Of a DNA stretch of 64,000 nucleotides, positions 55,425 through 64,000 are shown one piece after another. How positions within the stretch are numbered: the first letter of the stretch is position 1; each line of letters opens with the position of its first letter. The position numbers and the translations under genes were made by a program. The notes below the pieces were generated by a model. The model was not told the DNA's origin and made no database searches. It saw only the letters and a list, made by a program, of their open reading frames with translations. Source of the stretch: Corbicula japonica. Lineage: Eukaryota; Mollusca; Bivalvia; Venerida; Cyrenidae. Where the stretch lies: contig JAZAYU010000179.1 in the NCBI GenBank assembly GCA_038501625.1, positions 434,001-498,000 on the forward strand. The letters are read 5' to 3'.

Positions 55425-58260
55425 TGCACGTCATAATCCTTATAATTGTTTATTTTGTTCATTTACCACAACATTAATTTTATTTATTATACCATTAAAA
55501 GTTTCGAGTTGTTCAAATGCTGTATCCTACCTCCATCGAGTTTGCTGTTACTTAAGCGTTAATGACCTTCCTTTGTAAAGAATAGTTAATAGTTGATAAT
55601 AAACACAGAGCATATTTCCTCTTCATTCATGGTGGTAAAGTTCTCGGACTTTTTTTATCAAATCTACGTTCCCTGATTTTTTCAAAAGAAGGACTTCTAG
55701 TGAGTTTTCATGCAATATTTTTGACATTTATTCTCCAAATAATTCTTTATAGCAATAATTATGTGTTGTATGATAAATATATATGCGGTACAATATATCA
55801 AAATGCTTAACAGCCTTGTATGAACCATGTACGCTTTTTAACGAATATGTTTAAAATTATGTCTCGCACACTAGGCTATGATTTCTAGACATTTAACTGA
55901 ATTATGAATGCAGATCGGTGAAATATTGACAAACTGTTCGTCTTTTATTGAAACGGAACTTGCTCTGCAGAGAACCATGAGTTAACTATAAAGGTATACC
56001 ATGACATGTATAAACGGCATCGATATCCTTAATTTCCGTAGAGATGCTAATTTTTCGACATCAACCCAGTTTTATGGTCCTTTTTGAAATTCGGCGCATT
56101 TGATATTTTTTGATATCATAAAACATTAAAAGCACTTCTATCGATCGAAAAAGGTCTGGCGACGTAGATTTGATCAAAACAATCCGAGTAGCTTTATCAG
56201 CGTGTTATTGAAAGGTCTTTGAATCCTGTCATGTTAGTTAAACAAAACTTTTTTTCCAGATTTATGCAACAAATCATCTCGTCAAAAAGGTCGATATAAC
56301 AAAAATTAAAAACACAATTAAAGTACCTATCATGTGATAAACGTAAACATAATGGTAAATTATGCAATGTAATATCTGGGTCTTTCAATATGAAAATGTA
56401 CATATTTGGCAATATTCTGATATGTTCGTAAGAAAGAATTGTAATGGCTGCATGAGATCATTACAAAAACTGCAAAATTAAACACGATAAACATATCCAT
56501 CCATTCCTCGACATTAAGTATGATCTGTATCAATCATTTCGGGTAGGCTTTTCTTTTATTTTATTTACGTTACATAACTATCATGGGGCATTTTTCCAAA
56601 ACAATTAAAAAAACTAATAAAAGTGATATAAAGGTGTTTTTAAATATACATTATTTGCCTTTTTAACCTTGCATTAAACAAATTAAGTGATATTTCAATT
56701 TTAATCGTGACTTTCTGAAAAAGTTTAAACCTTTTTGAATTTTCCGTGTGGCTAACTGACAATAACACATGCAAGGTTTATAATGAACGCATATTAGGAA
56801 ACAATCTTTACTTCAGACAGGTACGAAGTTTTTATCCTCCAATGAAAATATATGTTGTCTATGTTTCAGAATCAGTTTCTTATAAGATGAAATGCTGGCC
56901 AAAAACTATAGGGGTTTTATCTAGAAATTACAGTGTGTTATTAAAAAAAAATTACTAAAATTACTCATGTAGAGAACTCCTTGATGGGATTATATGTTAC
57001 TCAGTTTTTCATTTTCGAACAAACTGGAGAGAAAAAACAACCTTCTCTGGACTGAGTGATATCCTGAGCAACGCTGTTGTTCTCTCTGGGTGAGATGTTA
57101 ACTTGAACCACTTGATCTTATCAGATTCCCATGGTGTTTCAATGCCCAGATAATTGTTTATCTTGATTTGTTAGTGTGTGAGAACTGCAGCTCTTGAATG
57201 ATAAAATCTACATAATGAGCTGAACTAAGCCTGGGCATGATTTCGTTTTACAAATTCGAAGTAAGGCCTGCTTGAATCTGAATAATAATTGAGATTCAAT
57301 AATTTGTACATGAACAAATATTTTCCGAGGTTTCTTTTTTGTACACTAATTAAAAAACAAAGACCTCCTGTTTTGCATTGTTAATTTACCAGTAAACCTT
57401 TCAATTTTACCTGCATCAAAACAATTCCATCGTTTGTTTTATATAATAACTCCTTATAATAGACAAGAGGACTAATGAATACCTATACCATGTTTCATAG
57501 AAAATATATCATCAATAATGGTAAAATATCATATATATTAGCGTTCTGGTGTTATTCCACGTTATAACTGATTATGGTTAAGAAGACAGTCACATGATAC
57601 TCTGTGTAAATAATATATGATGATCTTGGCCGACATAGAGGAATTTATTTTTTTCAGTGATCAATACTCATCAAGGAAACATGACGATATTTAATTAGTA
57701 AAAATTATCCGATGAAAAATCATATTTGAATTAACTTGACTGTCACGTGACTATTAAGTTATCTGGTATTTACACATAAAAACTGGAACTGCAAAATTTG
57801 TACCGCAGAAATTAATGGCTGAGTAGTTCTACAAATTAAAGTCGTAGTGTGCTTATCAGTAACCTTGGTCAAGTGAGAGATTTATTAGCCCCCGAGCTGA
57901 TCTCCCACTGATAGGAAAAACAAGACAGAATTTCTATTCTGGACTAGAAACTGTGCTTTCACATTTTTCTGTGTTTATTATTATTATCAGGTTGTTCAGT
58001 ATTATGTTAACATGCCTGACAGTCATTGAAATTAAAACTACTACATATTATATCATTTTCTCTTCACTGGTGAAAGCAAATACCGTTTTAATGATCTCTG
58101 CTATGTTCGACATGGCCAAATCCGCGCTGAACGGTGTTTTCTTTAGAAAAGTGAAACGAGAAAAAGCGCAGAAGAAAAGGTCAGCGCTGTTAAAATTACA
58201 TTATTAAGATCAAATCCAGCTTATTAAATAGTTAAAATGATATTATTCCACTCTGGCAAT
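55425..58260. other. Non-coding stretch
   Basis: AT-rich, no supported exon. A frame of 84 codons at 57,953-58,207 has hydrophobic N-terminal and basic C-terminal parts but no splice support. Confidence 0.4.
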
Positions 58261-58261
58261 C

Positions 58262-58570
58262 AAAGATATATGGTTAATGCGCTCTGCACTTTTCCAGACC
58301 ACCAGCATAATCCACCAACCACCGATAAAGTCAGTATCTGTAATCTCTTAAAGCAAAATACAGTTATTATTCTTGGGCTCTTTCCTGACCGCCAGCTATA
58401 AACCAAGCAAAAATGAAGGCACTGTCTCATATACTTTCTGATATATATTCAAGACGAATATTTCATTTGCAAATTAAATGGTAAATAATTTTGTAAATAG
58501 CAACGGCAGAGTTATGATTCTTGCGATCCACACTTTCTCACTACCAGCTATCAACCAATCAATAATTAAG
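58262..58570. repeat. Degenerate repeat, three loose copies
   Basis: 'gttaatgcgctctgcacttt' to 'ataatccaccaacc', 'ttattcttgggctctttcct' to 'tataaaccaagc' and 'gttatgattcttgcgatcca' to 'tatcaaccaatc' are the same unit at 58,272, 58,366 and 58,511, each followed by an A-rich spacer. Confidence 0.5.
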
Positions 58571-58684
58571 CAAGTATCTCAATTCGTACCTGAAGTAAAC
58601 TCCGTACACAAAAACATATGTAAGAAACTAGGGGCATTGATACTGTTAATACATGTAATTACTAAAGGTACTATATGTATAGTT

Positions 58685-59005
58685 ATGGCCCGTACGAAAA
58701 GGTACGCCCGGAAAATAGCAGGAATAAATTGAAATTTCCAGGCGGACATTGCGAAAATGAGCATTCATATCCAAACTTAATATTCACCCGGAAAACGCCC
58801 GTAAACCGGGCGTAAATAGAGGCGAAATATGCAAATGAGATCAAAAGTCCAGGCGGAATTACACCCGGAATCCAGGCGAAATTACACCCGGAATCCAGGC
58901 AGAATTTCACCCCGAATCCCGCAGAAAGTTCACCCGGAAACCGACCGTAATTTTTAGGTAAATTCGACCCGAAACTAAGTGAAATTCCGCCTGGATTTGA
59001 TGTTT
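58685..59005. repeat. Repeat family R5, copy 2, with 23-bp tandem units
   Basis: Starts 'cccgtacgaaaaggtacg', as at 38,934. Within it about four 23-bp units (tccaggcggaattacacccg plus gaa) run 58,848-58,939, decaying downstream. Confidence 0.75.
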
Positions 59006-60950
59006 TCGAGTCCTTTCTTTAACTGAAATAAATAAATAGAGTTCGCTAAAATCATTTTGATAACGTTATATAATGTTAAATATGCCAACAGGTGAGTAAT
59101 AAGCATTTACAACTAACTGATTATACACAACTATGCGGTTTATATTAACGCACTAATTCACATTCTGATATCCAGTATAAACTACCTAGGTAGTAATATG
59201 TGAACGATCCGTCGTATTTATATTATACTCGAGAAATATGATTTGATTCGACCTTTCAATAATGTCTTCTAAAAAAATTTTCAATTTTAACTTTTTAAAC
59301 TGTATCAAAATCAAGGAAAATGAACTTTAGATGATGTCATACAGCCATCAACCAAAAGTCTCTGCTTTCGTATCTAATTTTAAAAGAACTGCCTTCATGT
59401 TGGTGGTGTCTTTTTTTTTTAAATTGATCAATTAATCAACTTGTGTTCTCTTTTCCTCTTAATCTTTTGGCTGCATTAATGTTTTAGAAACAATGTAAAT
59501 GGTGATAACTGGCTTAATTTTCAAATATGAATTTTGGGGAAATACTCATTGTCTCTTAGATTTTAATTCAAGAATATCTTACTTTCGGGTCTACTTTCGG
59601 TTTGATGGTCAAAATAAGTTGATGCTACCTAAAATTTCTGATTTATGCGACATCTGTTTCATTTTTCTAGACCTTGTATCATTCTAGAGTTGTTGTTCAA
59701 ACGGTATTTCCTTTTGGCGTGTGTCTGTTCTATGTAAATAGAGCATTTTTTAAACAACGGAAGAATCCAAATATAAATAAAGCCAGATGACACTATATTT
59801 CTTTACTTTCCTTGGTCTGTCAGTGGGAATTAACGTCGAGTTTTGAAAAGGTACTTCAAAATGATTTGACCCTGAAACCGAAAGAATTTCATGAAAACCC
59901 TTACATTATTTTGACGAATTGGCACTAATGATTGTAGACCAGCATACTTATTTCGGATTGAGTTGTTTCAGTTCTCATGCACTGTTTTTCTTTTGCTTTA
60001 GTGTGTTCGTGTTCATTCGAACATGAATTAGAATACGCTGAGCTTGCAAACATTAGTATATCGTTAGATAAATACATTTCTTCATTAAAATCTAAGTGGA
60101 AACGAGTATTTTCCCCGAAATTCATTTTTTAAATTTTTGCCAGTTTTGCCATTCGCAACGTTAGTGCCCCCTTAACCCATGGCCACGCATCTAATCGACA
60201 ATGTTGCGTGTAAAACATAAGAACTAATTACATTATGGTAACCAAATTTTACTAACTGTTCATATTAACAAATCGTAATAAAGTAAAGTGATAGTAAACC
60301 ATTATTCGTTCCTATGGAATACGGAAACAATGTTTTTCATTCTTGCGGTTGTTTCCCCTTAGCTGACAGACAACTCATTTCAACTGCTAAGCTTTTAAGC
60401 TTTCAAATAACACTCATACCATAATCAGCTAAGTAGTCATAAAACATCAACATATTTCTTACATCAAATGAAATCAGTTCATTGAATAAAGATCGAGTTA
60501 CGATAGAAAAATAAATATTTCAAACTATTTTTTCAGAGAACTTTAGAACTTGCTCTATTCGTCTTAAAAATAATATAATCAAACATTTATCTACCATTTT
60601 GCTACTTTTTACAGGTAAGTTATAACTTTAAACGTATACTCGTATAAAAACGTTTGCCGTCGACAGAAACAATCAACTGAAAGAACGTGCTTGTGCAATA
60701 GCACTGTAGTAATGTTAAAATGATGAATACGAAAAACTTAGAATAATAATAATGCGAGGAGTACTATTGCATCTATTTTGTTATTTTGTAACAGAAATCT
60801 AGTGATATCTGTATGAAGATACAATGTGCACGTTCAACGTCATTTCAAACGTTTCTAGACAAGTCAACTTTAAACGACGGACAAACAACAGAAATCAAAA
60901 CAATAATCGCAGCTCCACATGTGCTCTGGGGAAATAAAATTTGTCGACGA
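59006..60950. other. Non-coding stretch
   Basis: AT-rich; nothing supported. Confidence 0.4.
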
Positions 60951-60951
60951 T

Positions 60952-61000
60952 ATCAATCAATCAATCAATTATTCAAATAATCAATCAATCAATCATCATC
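60952..61000. repeat. (ATCA)n microsatellite
   Basis: Interrupted ATCA runs followed by CAA/CAG-rich sequence to about 61,015. Confidence 0.85.
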
Positions 61001-61684
61001 AACAACAGCAACAACCCTAACAACGGCAATTCTGCTATGCGGCGTTACAACGCAGATTTATTATTATTCGGACATTTACGATCAAGAAATATACGTATTT
61101 TACCGCGTAACAATGTTGACAATACTGTGATATTCTTAATTATGTTATTGTAAAGAATGTAAAAAGTAAATCACATAACAAATATCAATTATATAACACA
61201 TTTCTTAAACGGTCATTTAGGAAACTAGTACAAATATTAAAAATACACGAACTTAGCATAAATAATAATAAAAATATCAGAATCTTAAAATCTCTCAAAC
61301 TCTGGCGGTTCCTTCCAGTATGTGTGGACACAATAACGGGAACATTACGAGTCCGGGCATCACTTTTCCAAATACAGCGGAATTCCTTTGTTAAGAGTTC
61401 CATTTAGATATTATTAAGCTCAGACCCCAGCTGATACTTATTAAAACTTTATTTAAATGTGCTTCCACTGTGCATCTACATCATACATAACGGCTTCTTA
61501 AATAGATCAAAGAATATCGTCAGATTCCGGAATAAATCACCTTCATTGCAGTTATGACACTGATCAGGTTCTGAACGTCCAAGCAAGCATCGGGTTTTTG
61601 TCGAGGATCTTGTAAAACAACAATATTGTTCAGCTGTTTTTAGATATTTCAATGATTTTCAAGACTTAATTATTAAATATTGAA

Positions 61685-61855
61685 ATTCCCACTATTTCTG
61701 TCTTCCATGAACCAAACAAAAGGAGAAGCGAGAAGAACCACGAACACTCCATTCATGCGGCTGACTTGTTTTTTTGCTGTTTTCATAATAAATTTCTTTC
61801 GTATATCCGGTCTTCGGAGGGCAAGCGAAATCATTCATTCTCTCGTTTAACATGT
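61685..61855 (-). CDS. Possible further exon of the 62-kb gene, unrecognised
   Basis: The minus strand after 'taagaaatcag' is open as YMLNERMNDFACPPKTGYTK... to ...SFCLVHGRQK-stop. Codon content looks coding, but its phase does not follow the 62,269 donor, so at least one exon would be needed between them. Confidence 0.25.
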
Positions 61856-62268
61856 AACTGATTTCTTAAATAACTTATTCTTCATCATTTACTCCTTTTT
61901 TCTTGGAAGTGACAAATCATTGTTTGTCACAACCTAAAACATAGTAATAAAATAAAATAATGTGAACATAATAAAAAAAGTTCTCTTTCCGTTGTCTTTG
62001 AATTTCATTTTATAAAACACAAAACGATTAATAGCACACTTTTAAATAAAGTGAATTCCTTATTTACGTGCGAAAAATATAAATTAATTTTAATTGTTCA
62101 GTTTTAAACAAACACTAATATGAAAATGCATACATGTATACGTTAACATACTCGTCTAGGTTGAACCATTTTGAAGTTCAACTGTTGTCTTAAATTCTTT
62201 TGGTGATTCTTGCAAGACCCTTATTTCAAGGGTAGCACCATTTCCTCTTTAGAGAAGTTTACACTTAC

Positions 62269-62399
62269 ATGTATGCGCTGTGGCCGTGCAGGTTCGTTCC
62301 TCAGTAGGGGCAATATCATTTTATACCCTGGGCGGTCGACGTCGCTTTTCTGCGGGAGTCGTGGCTTACTCTGAGGGTATCTACTTGTAGAAGGTGTAC
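62269..62399 (-). CDS. Unrecognised gene, second visible exon (131 bp)
   Basis: Acceptor aattctaattag, donor gtaagt; phase 1 in, 0 out. Encodes TPSTSRYPQSKPRLPQKSDV... ending LLRNEPARPQRIH, a Pro/Arg-rich, probably disordered basic segment. It joins the 62,863-62,919 exon in frame. More GC-rich than its surroundings, supporting a real exon. No family recognised. Confidence 0.45.
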
Positions 62400-62862
62400 C
62401 TAATTAGAATTAAAAATAACAATTACAATGCAAACAACAAAGGAAAATGTCATCACATATGTTATTGTCAATTCAGATTATCAAAAGTTCAGTAATCTCT
62501 TTCGATTTGTGACGACAACTAAGAAACAACAACATGTATTCTGTGTTGATAATATTGTATTATGAAATAAGTTATTTGTTTGAAAATCAGGAATTTGTAT
62601 GTACCGACAATCTAGAGAGTGTCAAAGATTTGCATACTTTTCTATAATGTGGTTTAAAGTTTTGAGCTATAGAGCCCCGCAAATTGTTAACTGGGTCACT
62701 AAGTTAGCTAAAAAACCCATTAATTTAAACAATTGCAAATTCATAGGATTATTATGTCTTTCCTTAAAAAATATCCCTTTTCAAATTAGAATACAGCTTT
62801 ATTAACTTTTTGGTTTTACCACATAAGAGTTACACAGAGTAAAAGTTATATAAAGAACTTAC

Positions 62863-62919
62863 GACGATGCTCCTCTCGGTTTATTGCTCGAAAGGACCTT
62901 TTATTCATTGCCGCGATTA
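62863..62919 (-). CDS. Unrecognised gene, first coding exon
   Basis: After acceptor tttatttcag on the minus strand comes a short leader, ATG (62,906-62,908) and MNKRSFRAINREEHR, then donor gtaagt, phase 1, matching the next exon. The upstream acceptor implies a 5' UTR exon further out. Confidence 0.45.
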
Positions 62920-64000
62920 CTGAAATAAATAAAATGCTGTTAAAATACTGAAAAAAATGAATAAATTCAAAACTATGATTTTTCGATGCCGATCAAGGTC
63001 TGTTAAATTGTAGGATGATTTTTGTAAACATATTATTGCTTGTAAAAGAACGCCATTTCATATAGATGAAATAAAATTGTAGACAAAAAATCTTTACACC
63101 AAGAACGGAAAAGTTTGTTGTTGTTTTTTTGCTTCAAAACTGCTTCCTTTTTTTGTAATTTAGAGTTCTATCATCATTGTAGAAAAGGGAAGCCAGTTAA
63201 ATAACAACTTAAAAAATAACATCCATAAACCACACCATTGAACTTTTATCCGTGTGAGTACTGTGACAAACGGGGAATAAAATTGATATAACCTGGAAAT
63301 AACTGTAGGCCTACAGAAAAACACACGCATTATAAGTATCTTATCAAGAAACATTTAGTCTAGCACCTATTTAAGAATTATGATAACATCTGGAATACTC
63401 ATCTAGTGTGCTTAAACATTTGTTGGGGCGTTTTTGGCAAAAATGAGGACCGTGTTCATGAAAACTTTAGAGCATTACTCTCTCCCCTAGAACAACTATT
63501 TGTACGCGACAAAGGCTTTTCTATATATGCGATATTTGCCTTTCGTAAAGAACAGACATCTGTAAAAAGTCAGTATGATAACGGGTCTGTGTTTGCAGTC
63601 GAATTATTGAGACTATCTCTCCCCCATTTGAAAGTACCATTTAATCTCAATATTGTTAAGCTTATGCATTTTTGCGAGAATAAAAATACTTACCGGTATT
63701 TAATGAACTTACTCCGTGAATTTCCTTCATGAATATCGTGGAAATAATAGCACTCCAATTTTTTTGATACACATGAAAATACGCAAAACAAATTTTCCAT
63801 CTTCCGAATGTTTATAATTATGAGACATATTAGAGTGCCCTGCTGAGGTGTAGAGTGGGGTAGTGATAAGGATATTTTTAAAGCAAATACTTAATCATAT
63901 TCCTTTCTTCTTTTGATATCTCTTTGAAACTACAGAAGATTTATTATTACTATTATTCTTTTAAGTAATACATGGATTTAGATCTGATTACACCTGTTTA
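62920..64000. other. Window end: one possible open exon
   Basis: An open plus-strand frame at 63,406-63,732 (VHENFRALLSPLEQLFVRDK... to LMNLLREFPS-stop) has a coding-like mix of residues but no recognised family and no clear acceptor. The rest shows nothing. Confidence 0.25.

Noticed and set aside
61540..61680. Plus-strand open stretch (GSERPSKHRVFVEDLVKQQY)
   Set aside because: Looks partly coding but is short, with no joined exon and on the opposite strand to the better-supported gene.
1..64000. CRISPR arrays, operons, ribosome-binding sites
   Set aside because: The window is eukaryotic; the tandem repeats lack the alternating repeat-spacer structure and no bacterial genes are present.

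Overview
This window looks like nuclear DNA of a marine or freshwater invertebrate, most likely a bivalve mollusc. The evidence is AT-rich sequence, short GT-AG exons scattered in long introns, sushi (CCP) exons in an extracellular-protein gene, abundant degenerate dispersed repeats of the kind seen in bivalve genomes, and a Ty3-type LTR retrotransposon with a PNMA-like gag. The species cannot be named from sequence alone. A run of exactly 500 N (15,064-15,563) is a scaffold gap, so linkage across it is not proven.

Region by region. (1) 47-9,614, plus strand: the 3' part of a secreted or surface protein gene. Four 165-bp CCP exons, a fifth CCP split over two exons, and a Trp/Asn-rich glycosylated C-terminal domain that I do not recognise form a fully phase-consistent ten-exon chain. 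The last exon is followed by two damaged copies of itself separated by GA microsatellites. Its introns hold dispersed repeats, a MITE and a hAT transposase fossil. (2) 10.3-15 kb: mostly non-coding, with a LINE 3' tail and tandem repeats. (3) 15.7-17.6 kb: a 5'-truncated non-LTR reverse transcriptase, minus strand. (4) 18.5-25 kb: a LINE ORF1 that appears to be split by a 5.4-kb insertion. The insertion carries a multi-exon, minus-strand tyrosine-recombinase (Crypton-like) gene that retains the C-terminal His/Tyr catalytic segment but not the catalytic core upstream of it, together with a tRNA-derived SINE and a minisatellite built from the same short motif found at the insertion ends. (5) 25-41 kb: repeats, two related TTAA-flanked MITEs, a truncated L1-like reverse transcriptase, an internally deleted mariner, several isolated candidate exons and two striking palindrome arrays. 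(6) 41.3-43.0 kb: a FEN/PIN-like nuclease-family gene broken by one in-frame stop and one frameshift. (7) 44.2-45.0 kb: a third TTAA-flanked MITE. (8) 45,135-55,420: a complete LTR retrotransposon with near-identical 971-bp LTRs and one frame break in pol. (9) 55.4-64 kb: mostly non-coding, with a tandem 23-bp repeat and two joined minus-strand exons of an unrecognised gene.

Only the sushi gene and possibly the 62-kb exons look like functional host genes. Most of the rest is a layered record of mobile elements. Three separate coding regions lose frame at or near runs of 8-9 A residues, so some of the apparent damage may be assembly error rather than biology.
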